A DNA stretch of 45,758 nt from Streptomyces sp. SM11 (lineage in GTDB: Bacteria; Actinomycetota; Actinomycetes; Streptomycetales; Streptomycetaceae): positions 1 to 45,758 of the forward strand of contig NZ_NEUE01000042.1 in assembly GCF_002910905.1 (NCBI RefSeq). Direction: 5' to 3'. The notes under the pieces were generated by a model. The model was not told where the DNA came from. It did not search any database and was given only the letters and a program-made list of their open reading frames with translations. This document shows positions 9,520 to 17,205 of the stretch, piece after piece. The position numbers and the translations under genes are program-made. Numbering within the stretch: position 1 is the stretch's first letter; every line of letters starts with the position of its first letter.

Positions 9520-9557
9520 GAAGCCCCCGGACACGAGGTTGAGTGTCCGGGGGCTTC
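9520..9557 (+). terminator. Rho-independent-type terminator after hemC
   Basis: A perfect 15-bp inverted repeat (GAAGCCCCCGGACAC at 9520-9534 and its complement at 9543-9557) with an 8-nt loop, 16 bp after the hemC stop. It sits between convergent genes and can serve both strands. Confidence 0.9.
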
Positions 9558-9586
9558 GTCGTCAGCCGCGCGCGTCGGGGGCGAGC

Positions 9587-9623
9587 GGCAGGGGCAGGGG
9601 CAGGGGCAGGGCAGGGCAGGGGC
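9587..9623. repeat. GGGGCA simple repeat
   Basis: About six units of GGGGCA/GGGCA lie between the hemC terminator and the stop of the antiporter gene. On the minus strand this is the short region just after the antiporter stop codon. Confidence 0.8.
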
Positions 9624-9632
9624 GGGACGTGG

Positions 9633-10907
9633 CTATTCGCGCGTCTCGCCGGCCGGCGCCGGGGTGAGGCCGTCGTGCGTCGGCAGCCGGCGCTCGGGAG
9701 CGGACTTCGCGACGGGCCCGGTCTCCGCCGCACCGCCCGTGCCCTTGCCGCCGCCGCGACGGGCCTCGATCTTCGCGGCGATGGGCTGCGTCCACCGTGC
9801 GGTGAGCGGGCCGACGACGACGAGGACCAGGACGTACGCGGTGGCGATGGGGCCGATGCGCGGCTCGGTGGCCACGGCCAGACCGGCGATGACGATGGAG
9901 AACTCACCGCGCGCCACGAGGGTGCCGCCCGCCCGCCAGCGGCCGCGCGTGCCGATTCCGGCGCGGCGGGCCGCGTAGTAGCCGGTGGCGATCTTGGTGA
10001 AGGTGGTGATGATGGCGAGCAGGGCCGCGGGCAGCAGCACCGGCGGGATGTCGGCCGGGTTCGTGGAGAGTCCGAAGAAGACGAAGAACACGGCGGCGAA
10101 CAGGTCCCGCAGCGGCGTGAGCAGCTTGCGGGCGCCCTCGGCGACCTCGCCGGAGAGCGCGATACCGACGAGGAACGCGCCGACGGCCGCGGACACCTGG
10201 AGCTGCTGGGCGACACCGGCGACCAGGACGGTGAGGCCGAGGACGACCAGGAGCAGCATCTCCGGGTTGTCGGAGGAGACCGCGCGGCTGATCAGGCGGC
10301 CGTGGCGGAGGGCCAGGTAGAGGACGAGCCCGACTGCCCCGAGCGCGATCAGGAGCGCGAGGCTGCCGCCGGCCAGGCTTACCCCGGCGAGCATGGCGGT
10401 GAGCAGCGGCAGGTACACCGCCATCGCCAGGTCCTCCATGACGAGGACGCCGAGGACGACGGGTGTCTCACGGTTGCCGAGCCGGCCGAGGTCGGTCATC
10501 ACCTTGGCGATCACCCCGGACGAGGAGATCCAGGTGACCCCGGCGAGCGCGACGGCGCCCACGGGGCCCCAGCCGAGGATCAGGGCGGCGACGGCGCCGG
10601 GCGTCGCGTTGAGCACGAAGTCCACGGCACCGGACGGGTACTGCGTCTTGAGGCTGGTGACGAGCTCGGACGCGCTGTACTCGAGCCCGAGCAGCAGAAG
10701 GAGCAGGATGACACCGATCTCGGCGCCCACCATGGTGAACTCTTCGCTGGCCTTGAGCGGGATCAGGCCACCATGCCCGAACGCCAGCCCGGCGAGGAGG
10801 TAGAGGGGAATGGGGGAGAGCCCGATCCGGCCCGCGAACCGCCCGAGGAGCCCCAGCCCGAGGATGACGGCTCCCAGCTCCACCAGCAACGCAGTAGTGT
10901 CGTGCAC
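9633..10907 (-). CDS. CPA2-family cation:proton antiporter (KhtU/KefB-like)
   Basis: A 424-residue polytopic membrane protein with about 12 hydrophobic helices and a charged cytoplasmic tail of ~55 residues. Features of the CPA2 Kef/Kht family: LGLLGRFAGRIGLSPIPLYLLAGL in the first helices, LLLLLGLEYS, the SSSGVIAK segment, and VLVMEDLAMAVYLP, where the acidic ED pair corresponds to the ion-exchange site. It has no C-terminal TrkA_N domain; that control is supplied by the separate TrkA_C protein just upstream. GTG start at 10907 has GGAGG upstream, and only 2 bp separate it from the preceding stop, so the two are translated together. Predicted role: K+ (or Na+) efflux in exchange for H+ at the membrane. 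Confidence 0.92.
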   Translation of the reverse strand: MHDTTALLVELGAVILGLGLLGRFAGRIGLSPIPLYLLAGLAFGHGGLIPLKASEEFTMVGAEIGVILLLLLLGLEYSASELVTSLKTQYPSGAVDFVLNATPGAVAALILGWGPVGAVALAGVTWISSSGVIAKVMTDLGRLGNRETPVVLGVLVMEDLAMAVYLPLLTAMLAGVSLAGGSLALLIALGAVGLVLYLALRHGRLISRAVSSDNPEMLLLVVLGLTVLVAGVAQQLQVSAAVGAFLVGIALSGEVAEGARKLLTPLRDLFAAVFFVFFGLSTNPADIPPVLLPAALLAIITTFTKIATGYYAARRAGIGTRGRWRAGGTLVARGEFSIVIAGLAVATEPRIGPIATAYVLVLVVVGPLTARWTQPIAAKIEARRGGGKGTGGAAETGPVAKSAPERRLPTHDGLTPAPAGETRE

Positions 10908-10909
10908 GG

Positions 10910-11380
10910 TCAGCCCTCCGCAATGATCTCGGCGAGCGCGTCGACGCCCTCACGCGTACCGACGGCGACGAGTGTGTCCCCGATGGCCAGTCGAAAATCC
11001 GGTTCCGGCGACGGGTGCGCGCTGTGGGTGCGCAGCACCGCCACGATGGACGCCCCGGTCCGGGTCCGCGCCCGCGTCTCCCCCAGCAGCCGCCCGCCGT
11101 ACGGGGAGCGGGACCCGAGCGGGATGTGCTCGGTGACGAGGTCGATGCCCTTGGTCCGTACGGCGTCGATGGGCGCCGGATCGATGAGGTGCGCGAGCGC
11201 GGTGGCCTCGGACATCGACAGGGGGACGGAGAGCCGGCACGCGTCAGGGTCGTCCTGTTCGTAGAAACCGATGAACCGGCGACCGTCGTGGTGGACGACG
11301 ACCGAGATGTGCTGTCCCGTCTCGGTCGTGAAGTCGTACTGAGCACCCACTCCGGGCAGTGACGTGCGGCGGGTTCCCAT
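10910..11380 (-). CDS. TrkA C-terminal domain regulator of the antiporter (KhtT-like)
   Basis: A 156-residue soluble protein. Residues ~1-70 form a small N-terminal domain; the C-terminal ~70 residues are a TrkA_C (RCK_C) domain, ending in the motif FRLAIGDTLVAVGTREGVDAL. In Bacillus, KhtT binds ligands through this domain and gates the KhtU antiporter; the same order and near-contact spacing (2 bp) occur here with the antiporter gene at 9633-10907. ATG 11380 is preceded by GGGAGGAAGCC, a strong ribosome site. Function by analogy with KhtTU; the ligand is not known from sequence. Confidence 0.88.
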   Translation of the reverse strand: MGTRRTSLPGVGAQYDFTTETGQHISVVVHHDGRRFIGFYEQDDPDACRLSVPLSMSEATALAHLIDPAPIDAVRTKGIDLVTEHIPLGSRSPYGGRLLGETRARTRTGASIVAVLRTHSAHPSPEPDFRLAIGDTLVAVGTREGVDALAEIIAEG

Positions 11381-11526
11381 GGCTTCCTCCCGAGACGTGC
11401 GGCGGCGCGCGCACTTGGTGATCTCTTTATCAGGCCATGACCTTATCGGGCGGCGAGAATCCATCGAGGGGCCGCAGCCGGCTGCCCGCCACGCCGCGTG
11501 ACTGCGCAGGCCACCACGCCGCGTGA

Positions 11527-12096
11527 CTACGCAGGCCGCCGGGACGTTCGCGCGGAGATCCCGGGGGCGAGCAGCTCCACGGCCTCTTCCCAGGGGAAGG
11601 CAGCCGCATCGCCGGAGTCGGGTGTGTGTGGTGTGCGGGTACTGACCAGGACACCCATGCCGCGCAGCTTCCGCAGACTCTCGGCGTACGCGGGGTGCGC
11701 GGCGAGGACGGAGTTCACGGCCGGGAGGACGGCGGTGGGGACACCGAGCCCGTACGCCTCGCAGAGGATGCCGAGGGCCAGGGTGTCCGAGATCCCGGCC
11801 GCCCACTTGTTGATCGTGTTGAACGTGGCGGGCGCGACGACGATCGCATCCGGGTCCGGCAGCGGCCGGGGGGCACCGGGGGAGCGCCAGGCCGAGCGGA
11901 TCGGATGACCGGTGCGCGCCTCGACGGCCGCCGTGTCGAGAAACCCGAGCCCCTGCGGGGTGGCGATGACGCCCACGTCCCAGCCGGCGTCCTGCGCGGC
12001 GGCGAACAGCTGGTCGACATCGCGGGCGACCCCGGCCGCGCACACGACGACGTACAGGAACGGCTTACGGGCCGGTCGGCCGGACTGATCGCTCAC
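11527..12096 (-). CDS. Flavoprotein (Dfp/UbiX-fold)
   Basis: A 189-residue flavin-dependent decarboxylase-fold protein. It shows the N-terminal beta-alpha start FLYVVVCAAGVARDVDQL, a mid-protein DAIVVAPATFNTINKWAAG segment (the family PATxNTI-K motif that contacts FMN) and GISDTLALGILCEA. The start is GTG 12096, chosen because homology begins at SDQSGRPARKPFLYV. Proteins of this stand-alone group are annotated only as 'flavoprotein'; the substrate is unknown. It lies divergently from the RibD/DHFR-like reductase gene with a ~200-bp shared promoter region. Confidence 0.85.
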   Translation of the reverse strand: MSDQSGRPARKPFLYVVVCAAGVARDVDQLFAAAQDAGWDVGVIATPQGLGFLDTAAVEARTGHPIRSAWRSPGAPRPLPDPDAIVVAPATFNTINKWAAGISDTLALGILCEAYGLGVPTAVLPAVNSVLAAHPAYAESLRKLRGMGVLVSTRTPHTPDSGDAAAFPWEEAVELLAPGISARTSRRPA

Positions 12097-12293
12097 AAGA
12101 ACCCCCGTTGATCGCTGAAGCAGTGCGGCCCCGCAGCGTACGGGGACGGTCGTGGGCGGCGGTGGGCGAAGGGGCAGCGAACCCGTGAACGGCCCGGTCC
12201 TGATGGTCCCAGGCTCGACCGATGAGTTCTCCCCCTCCGAAGGTCTCACCATCGTCGTCGACAACACACAGCACACTGCAGCAGGAGAATGGC

Positions 12294-12938
12294 ATGACCC
12301 AATTGCTGAGGGTCCAGAACTTCAACGTCTCGATTGACGGAATCGCCGCCGGTGAGGACCAGACCCTGGAGCGTCCGTTCGGTCACGTCGACCCCGGGCG
12401 GCTCTTCTCCTGGGCCGGTGCGACGGCGAGCTGGCCGATGCGCACGGACCCCGGCGGCAGCCGGGGCCTGGACGACTACTTCACGCGGGACTACGCACGC
12501 GACATCGGCGCCGAGATCATGGGCCGCAACAAGTTCGGTCCCCAGCGAGGCCCTTGGGAGAACCACGAGTGGCGCGGCTGGTGGGGCGAGGAGCCCCCGT
12601 TCCGTACGCCGGTGTTCGTGCTGACCCACCACGGGCGGCCGTCGATCACCCTGTCGGACACCACGTTCCACTTCGTCGACGATGACCCGGCGACGGTCCT
12701 CGACCGGGCACGGGAAGCGGCGGGCGGCAAGGATGTCCGGCTCGGCGGCGGAGTCACCACGATCCGCGAGTTCCTCGACGCCGGACTGGTCGACACCCTG
12801 CACGTGGCGGTCTCGCCGGTGAAGCTGGGTACCGGCCTGCGCCTGTGGGAGTCGCCGGACGAGCTGCTCGACCGCTACCACCTGGAGGCGGTGCCCAGCC
12901 CGAGCGGCGTGACGCACCACCTGTTCTGGCGGAAGTGA
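12294..12938 (+). CDS. Dihydrofolate reductase-family protein (RibD C-terminal domain)
   Basis: A 214-residue protein of the RibD_C/DHFR-like fold. It begins with LLRVQNFNVSIDGIAAG, contains an EIMGRNKFGP-type loop near residue 75, PVFVLTHHGRPSI, the NAD(P)H-binding KDVRLGGGVTTIREFLDAGLVDTLHVAVSPV segment (written here in part), and the closing YHLEAVPSPSGVTHHLFWRK. ATG 12294 follows GCAGGAGAATGGC. These stand-alone reductases are widespread in Streptomyces and their substrates are unknown; they are not the folate-pathway DHFR. Followed by a strong hairpin terminator. Confidence 0.88.
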   Translation: MTQLLRVQNFNVSIDGIAAGEDQTLERPFGHVDPGRLFSWAGATASWPMRTDPGGSRGLDDYFTRDYARDIGAEIMGRNKFGPQRGPWENHEWRGWWGEEPPFRTPVFVLTHHGRPSITLSDTTFHFVDDDPATVLDRAREAAGGKDVRLGGGVTTIREFLDAGLVDTLHVAVSPVKLGTGLRLWESPDELLDRYHLEAVPSPSGVTHHLFWRK

Positions 12939-12966
12939 CGGCGGGGCTGCACCTGACGGTACGCGA

Positions 12967-13006
12967 ACGCCCTCCTGAACGTTGTTTCCGCAGTTCAGGA
13001 GGGCGT
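12967..13006 (+). terminator. Bidirectional hairpin terminator between reductase gene and tRNA-Ser
   Basis: Perfect 14-bp inverted repeat ACGCCCTCCTGAAC (12967-12980) / complement (12993-13006), 12-nt loop. It ends the reductase transcript on the plus strand and the tRNA transcript on the minus strand. Confidence 0.88.
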
Positions 13007-13009
13007 CGA

Positions 13010-13100
13010 TGGCGGTAGCGGTGGGATTTGAACCCACGGTGACGGGTTACGCCACACTCGCTTTCGAGGCGAGCTCCTTCGGCCGCTCGGACACGCTACC
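13010..13100 (-). tRNA. tRNA-Ser (anticodon CGA)
   Basis: Read on the minus strand from 13100, a class II tRNA: acceptor GGTAGCG pairs with CGCTACC, anticodon stem CTCGC/GCGAG with loop CTCGAAA (anticodon CGA, reads UCG codons), a long variable arm, T-arm with GGTTCAAATCC, discriminator G and an encoded CCA at 13012-13010. No attachment-site remnant is seen at its 3' end, so the nearby element has not used this tRNA. Confidence 0.97.
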
Positions 13101-13167
13101 GAGAGAGAGCTTAGACCATCCCGGGGCGTGGACAGAAATCGGTTCCCGGCGGCCCGGGGGCGCGGGG

Positions 13168-13680
13168 TCAGAGTGCGCGGAAGAAGGCCGTCAGCTGCTC
13201 GGCGCACTCGGCCTCCAGGACGCCGCCGATCACCTCCGGGCGGTGGTTGAGACGGCGGTCGCGGACGACGTCCCAGAGGGAGCCGGCCGCGCCGGCCTTC
13301 TCGTCGCGGGCCCCGTGGACGACCCGGTCCACCCGGGACTGGACCAGCGCGCCCGCGCACATCGTGCAGGGCTCCAGGGTGACCACCAGCGTGCAGCCGG
13401 TCAGACGCCACTCGCCGTGGGCCTCGGCCGCCCGGCGCAGAGCCAGGATCTCGGCGTGCGCGGTCGGGTCGCCGATGGCCTCGCGTTCGTTGTGGGCGGC
13501 GGCGAGCTCGGTGCCGTCGGGGCCGAGGACGACGGCGCCGACCGGCACATCGCCGGCCGACGCCGCCCGCGCGGCTTCGGCCAGGGCGCGGCGCATCGGT
13601 GCCTGCCAGGGGTCGCGTACGGGATCGGGTACGGGATCCGGGGCGGGCTCGGGTGAGGGGATCGGCGGTCGTGCGGTCAC
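13168..13680 (-). CDS. tadA: tRNA-specific adenosine deaminase
   Basis: A 170-residue zinc deaminase that converts A34 to inosine in tRNA-Arg(ACG). The active site is visible as HAE (residues 75-77; zinc His and catalytic Glu) and PCTMC (104-108; two zinc Cys). The GTG 13680 start gives a Pro/Asp-rich N-terminal extension with PDPVPDPVRDP repeats; an in-frame ATG at 13596 (APMRRALAEA) may be the conserved core start. It is immediately upstream-oriented with the deaminase-associated gene (119-bp gap) on the same strand, the usual Streptomyces order. Confidence 0.95.
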   Translation of the reverse strand: MTARPPIPSPEPAPDPVPDPVRDPWQAPMRRALAEAARAASAGDVPVGAVVLGPDGTELAAAHNEREAIGDPTAHAEILALRRAAEAHGEWRLTGCTLVVTLEPCTMCAGALVQSRVDRVVHGARDEKAGAAGSLWDVVRDRRLNHRPEVIGGVLEAECAEQLTAFFRAL

Positions 13681-13799
13681 CCGCGGACCCTAACGGACGG
13701 GACAGGACTGGACGGGACAGGTGGTGAAGGGGGCAGGCGTGCGGGGACGGAGAACGTGGAACGTGCCCCCGCGGAGAGGTGGTCCGGATCCGGGTCCCG

Positions 13800-14375
13800 T
13801 CAGCGGACCGACTCCAGGACCTCCGCCGCTCCCACCGCCTCCGCGATCTCCGCGAGCGCGTCGGTCTGCAGGGTGAGCAGCTCCTTCTCGGACATCCCGA
13901 GGTCGGCGAGGACCCCGAGCTCACCGATCGGCCCCGCCGGCACGGCGTCCGGGTCGGGGGCGTCGTCGTCCGGGTCGGCGGCCGCGGGGGCGGGCCGTTC
14001 CGGTTCGCCGTCCTGGGTGCCGTCGAGGTCGACGAGCTCCTCCAGTGCGGCGATCTCGTCCTCGGCCCCTGGTTCGCGGCCGAGAATTTCGTCGGTGAGC
14101 AGGATCTCCCCGTACGAGGAGCGGGCGGCGGCGGACGCGTCCGAGACGTAGATTCGGGGGTCCTCCTCACCGTCCACCCGGACGACGCCGAACCAGGCGT
14201 CCTCCTGCTCGATATAGACCAGGACCGTGTCCTCGTCCACCGAGGCATCCCGGGCCAGATCCGTCAGATCGGACAGGGTCTCCACATCGTCGAGCTCTGT
14301 ATCGCTCGCTTCCCACCCGTCTTCGGTGCGCGCGAGCAGTGCGGCGAAGTACACCGTGACTCTCCCACTTGTCAT
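13800..14375 (-). CDS. tRNA adenosine deaminase-associated protein
   Basis: A 191-residue, strongly acidic protein (long Asp/Glu/Pro-rich linker around residues 105-145). The N-terminal half starts VTVYFAALLARTEDGWEAS and contains EDTVLVYIEQEDAWFGVVRV; the C-terminal helix region is LGMSEKELLTLQTDALAEIA. These are features of the actinobacterial family named for its constant position beside tadA; its function has not been established. I take ATG 14375 since upstream codons add a Ser/Arg-rich, unconserved tail. Confidence 0.88.
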   Translation of the reverse strand: MTSGRVTVYFAALLARTEDGWEASDTELDDVETLSDLTDLARDASVDEDTVLVYIEQEDAWFGVVRVDGEEDPRIYVSDASAAARSSYGEILLTDEILGREPGAEDEIAALEELVDLDGTQDGEPERPAPAAADPDDDAPDPDAVPAGPIGELGVLADLGMSEKELLTLQTDALAEIAEAVGAAEVLESVR

Positions 14376-14595
14376 AGGCGAATCGGTCCGGCGGGAGGGC
14401 GAACGGTGATCCGTCCGTCCTGAGCCCCGCCCCATCGGCATCGTGGCAGAAACAAGCGCCGTGCGAGACCTCTTCGACCGTTGCGTCGGCCATCAGTTCC
14501 AGGAGTGCCTGGTCGGCCCTCTCCCTGACGAGCCGATCAGCGAGGGAGTGCGCCGGTGGTACGGGAGGGGGTACGGGAGGGCTCGTCGGCTGGTC

Positions 14596-14838
14596 TCACC
14601 AGCGGAAAGTGCGCATCCGCATCTGTTGCCGCATCCGGGCGGCACGGGCCCGGCGCGGCTGCACCCGGTCGCGCAACTGCTTGGCCTCGTGGAGCTCACG
14701 GAGGAAGTGGGCGCGTCGTCGGCGGCGGGCCGCGTCACTCTCCTGTGCGTCCTCGACGTCATCCACCGGGCCCTCGGCGTCACGCCCGTCGCGCGGCCCG
14801 CTCAAGGCCGGGTTGCGCCGCAGTTCCCCGTCAGCCAT
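14596..14838 (-). CDS. Small conserved basic protein, function unknown
   Basis: An 80-residue protein, very Arg-rich in its second half (RRRRRAHFLRELHEAKQLRD... ending RMRQQMRMRTFRW). The conserved-looking ending MRTFRW and the position between the deaminase pair and upp are familiar from Streptomyces genomes, which is the main reason to believe it is expressed. ATG 14838 is preceded by GGTGG; an in-frame GTG lies 6 bp upstream. The Arg-rich amphipathic helix could bind nucleic acid, but that is a guess. Confidence 0.65.
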   Translation of the reverse strand: MADGELRRNPALSGPRDGRDAEGPVDDVEDAQESDAARRRRRAHFLRELHEAKQLRDRVQPRRARAARMRQQMRMRTFRW

Positions 14839-15023
14839 CGACACACCACCTCAGCGCTGGGTCCGTATGCCCCCACCTTCCCCCCGAACAGGTGGTTGAT
14901 GCCAGCGCAGAGTGCCGGGCGGCGCGGTTCACCTCGGGAGCCACCTCGCTCCGCCGCCGGTAGCCTTGAGCGTTGGGTCGCTCCTGCGGCCGTAGTTGCA
15001 GATCAGACCCTTTGGAGGACATT

Positions 15024-15659
15024 GTGCGTCTGCACGTTGTCGACCACCCGCTGGTGGCGCACAAACTCACCACGCTGCGCGACAAGCGCACCGACTCCCC
15101 CACCTTCCGGCGGCTCGCCGACGAGCTGGTCACCCTCCTCGCCTACGAGGCCACCAGGGATGTGCGCACCGAGCTGGTCGACATCGAGACCCCGGTGACT
15201 CCCACGACCGGAGTGAAGCTCTCGCACCCCCGGCCCCTCGTCGTCCCGATCCTGCGCGCCGGCCTCGGCATGCTGGACGGCATGGTGCGGCTGCTGCCGA
15301 CCGCCGAAGTGGGCTTCCTCGGCATGATCCGCAACGAGGAGACGCTTGAGGCGGAGACGTACGCGACCCGGATGCCCGAGGACCTCTCCGGCCGCCAGGT
15401 CTACGTCCTGGACCCGATGCTGGCCACCGGCGGCACTCTCGTCGCGGCCATCCGCGAACTGATCAAGCGCGGCGCCGACGATGTCACGGCCGTCGTCCTC
15501 CTCGCGGCGCCCGAGGGCGTCGAGGTGATGGAGCGCGAGCTGGCCGGGACCCCGGTCACCGTCGTCACCGCCTCCGTCGACGAGCGGCTCAACGAGCAGG
15601 GCTACATCGTGCCGGGCCTCGGGGACGCGGGCGACCGTATGTACGGCACGGCCGAATAG
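15024..15659 (+). CDS. upp: Uracil phosphoribosyltransferase
   Basis: A 211-residue salvage enzyme making UMP from uracil and PRPP. Visible motifs: [22 protein letters not shown] at the N terminus, [18 protein letters not shown], the PRPP-binding loop [14 protein letters not shown] (about 130-143) and [17 protein letters not shown] at the C terminus, which forms the uracil-binding loop. The GTG start 15024 has a strong TTGGAGGACATT ahead of it. Length is standard. Transcription probably ends at the hairpin at 15741-15791. Confidence 0.97.
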   Translation: MRLHVVDHPLVAHKLTTLRDKRTDSPTFRRLADELVTLLAYEATRDVRTELVDIETPVTPTTGVKLSHPRPLVVPILRAGLGMLDGMVRLLPTAEVGFLGMIRNEETLEAETYATRMPEDLSGRQVYVLDPMLATGGTLVAAIRELIKRGADDVTAVVLLAAPEGVEVMERELAGTPVTVVTASVDERLNEQGYIVPGLGDAGDRMYGTAE

Positions 15660-15660
15660 G

Positions 15661-15712
15661 CCGGACAGGGGACGGAACAGCCGGACAGGGGACGGATAGA
15701 GGTCGGACAGGG
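15661..15712. repeat. 20-bp tandem repeat after upp
   Basis: CCGGACAGGGGACGGA occurs at 15661-15676 and again at 15681-15696, with a third partial copy (CGGACAGGG) at 15704-15712. It starts one base after the upp stop codon. Confidence 0.85.
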
Positions 15713-15740
15713 TCCGGGCCTGCCGGACCTTCCCGGTTTC

Positions 15741-15791
15741 GCGCCCCGCCCCGACGCCGTACGGACTCGTGCGGGTGCCGGAGCGGGGCGC
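15741..15791 (+). terminator. Hairpin terminator after upp
   Basis: GCGCCCCGC (15741-15749) pairs with GCGGGGCGC (15783-15791), with further partly paired bases inside, and is followed by GCTTTCGT. It separates upp from the convergent LytR_C gene. Confidence 0.65.
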
Positions 15792-15828
15792 GCTTTCGTG
15801 TGGTGCGCGGGTTCAGCGGTTCAGCAGG

Positions 15829-16455
15829 TCAGCAGGAGGGGGACGGAGCCGGGGCCGGCTTCGTCAGGGCCGCCATCGCCGCGGTGGCCTCCTGCGGGGT
15901 GCTGAACGCCTTGAACTTCGCCCCGAGGATCAGGTCGACCTCGCCCGTCTTCCGGGTGTCGGTCTTCTGCACCGTGCCCGCCAGCTGGGTGCCGAGCACC
16001 GTGAAGCTGCCGTTCGTCGCGGTCGGTGCGCCGAGCAGTACGCCCGCGCCGGGCACCTTCTTGTCGTACTCCTTCGACGCGTTGCCCACCTCACCGATGG
16101 TGAAACCGCGCTTCTCAAGCTCCTCGGCGGCGGATTTGGCCAGCCCGGTGCGCGTCGTCGCGTTGTAGACGTTGACCTTGATGGCGGCCGGTTTCGGCAG
16201 TGCCTTGGCGGGGGCCGCCGACGGTTTCGGGGTGGGGCAGTCCCGCTTGTGGCCGGCCGCGGCGGCGCTCTTGTCGCCGCCGGTGAAGACGTCGATGAGC
16301 TGCAGGGTGCCCCAGCCGGCCAGGCCGAGGGCCGCGACGGCTCCGATGCCCGCGAGGACGAGCCTGCGGCGGTGCCGGGGGCGGCGCATGCGGGGGTAGG
16401 CGTCGCCCGTGATGCGGTACTTTCCGCCCATGCCGGGGGGAGTGAGCATGCTCAT
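15829..16455 (-). CDS. LytR C-terminal domain membrane protein
   Basis: A 208-residue protein: cytosolic N terminus rich in Arg (RMRRPRHRRR), one membrane helix (about residues 32-52, LVLAGIGAVAALGLAGWGTL), a Pro/Ala linker, and an extracytoplasmic LytR_C domain (about 90-195) starting IKVNVYNATTRTGLAKSAAEEL and ending in the LILGAKFKAFSTPQEA part. LytR_C domains occur in envelope proteins linked to cell-wall glycopolymer attachment. No LCP catalytic domain is present, so it is not a ligase itself. The ATG 16455 start has no clear Shine-Dalgarno; another in-frame ATG at MGGKYRITG is possible. Confidence 0.85.
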   Translation of the reverse strand: MSMLTPPGMGGKYRITGDAYPRMRRPRHRRRLVLAGIGAVAALGLAGWGTLQLIDVFTGGDKSAAAAGHKRDCPTPKPSAAPAKALPKPAAIKVNVYNATTRTGLAKSAAEELEKRGFTIGEVGNASKEYDKKVPGAGVLLGAPTATNGSFTVLGTQLAGTVQKTDTRKTGEVDLILGAKFKAFSTPQEATAAMAALTKPAPAPSPSC

Positions 16456-16637
16456 GGAGGCAGCGTAGTGCGGCCCGGTGATGATGCGTACTAAATGATC
16501 AACGCAGGGCACCCGGATGAGCGTGAAAGCACCCGAAAGGCCCGAATAGGGGTCTTGGTGGAGTACGGAACCCGGGCGGGTTGTGCAGGCGGCTTCGCGG
16601 TGGCCCGGCGGCGGGGTGCGCGGGTGCCGGGGCGCCG

Positions 16638-16934
16638 TCAGCCCAGGTCGAGGACGCGGGCGTGCAGCACCTGGCGCTGCTGGAGCGCGGCGCGCACCGC
16701 CCGGTGCAGCCCGTCCTCCAGGTAGAGGTCGCCCTGCCACTTCACGACGTGCGCGAACAGGTCACCGTAGAACGTGGAGTCCTCGGCGAGGAGGGTCTCC
16801 AGGTCCAGCTGGCCCTTGGTGGTCACGAGCTGGTCCAGGCGAACCGGACGCGGCGCGACGTCCGCCCACTGGCGGGTGCTTTCCCGGCCGTGGTCGGGGT
16901 ACGGCTTCCCATTTCCGATGCGCTTGAAGATCAC
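16638..16934 (-). CDS. VapB-family antitoxin-like protein (no toxin partner seen)
   Basis: A 98-residue protein, MIFKRIGNGKPYPDHGRES at the N terminus and LYLEDGLHRAVRAALQQRQVLHARVLDL at the C terminus (quoted in part). Streptomyces relatives of this highly conserved protein are commonly labelled VapB-family antitoxin, but no VapC/PIN gene lies next to it, so a toxin-antitoxin role is doubtful; the strong conservation and fixed place beside the LytR_C gene suggest a housekeeping job. The start is GTG 16934 without an obvious Shine-Dalgarno. Confidence 0.75.
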   Translation of the reverse strand: MIFKRIGNGKPYPDHGRESTRQWADVAPRPVRLDQLVTTKGQLDLETLLAEDSTFYGDLFAHVVKWQGDLYLEDGLHRAVRAALQQRQVLHARVLDLG

Positions 16935-17119
16935 ACGGAAAGCCTACCGGGCAAGGGCCACCGGGCGCAGCCAGGGAAGCTCACCGCGATGCCGTCACAA
17001 ACACCGTATAGAGCCGAATAGGGCGGGATACCGGGACAGTGGTTGCTGAGGGGTGACGAGTGGGAGCGCGAACACGGGTAGCGGACACGGACGTGGGCGC
17101 GGACGTGGGCGTGGGGGTG

Positions 17120-17154
17120 AGTGAGCCCGGTACGGGATCCGCACCGGGCTCACT
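17120..17154 (-). terminator. Hairpin terminator after the M28 peptidase gene
   Basis: Perfect 12-bp inverted repeat AGTGAGCCCGGT (17120-17131) / complement (17143-17154) with an 11-nt loop, 51 bp past the peptidase stop on the minus strand. The rest of the 271-bp gap 16935-17205 contains only a short GGACGTGGGCG tandem repeat. Confidence 0.8.
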
Positions 17155-17205
17155 CGTGGTTCTCGGGGTTCGCCGGTTCGCCGGTTACGCGCTCCGGAGC
17201 GGCCG

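Noticed and set aside
13010..13100. tRNA-Ser as an integration site
   Set aside because: The 3' end is intact, no duplicated tRNA end occurs in the window, and the element's ends are elsewhere.
16638..16934. Full VapBC toxin-antitoxin module
   Set aside because: Only the antitoxin-like gene is present; no PIN-domain gene is adjacent on either side.
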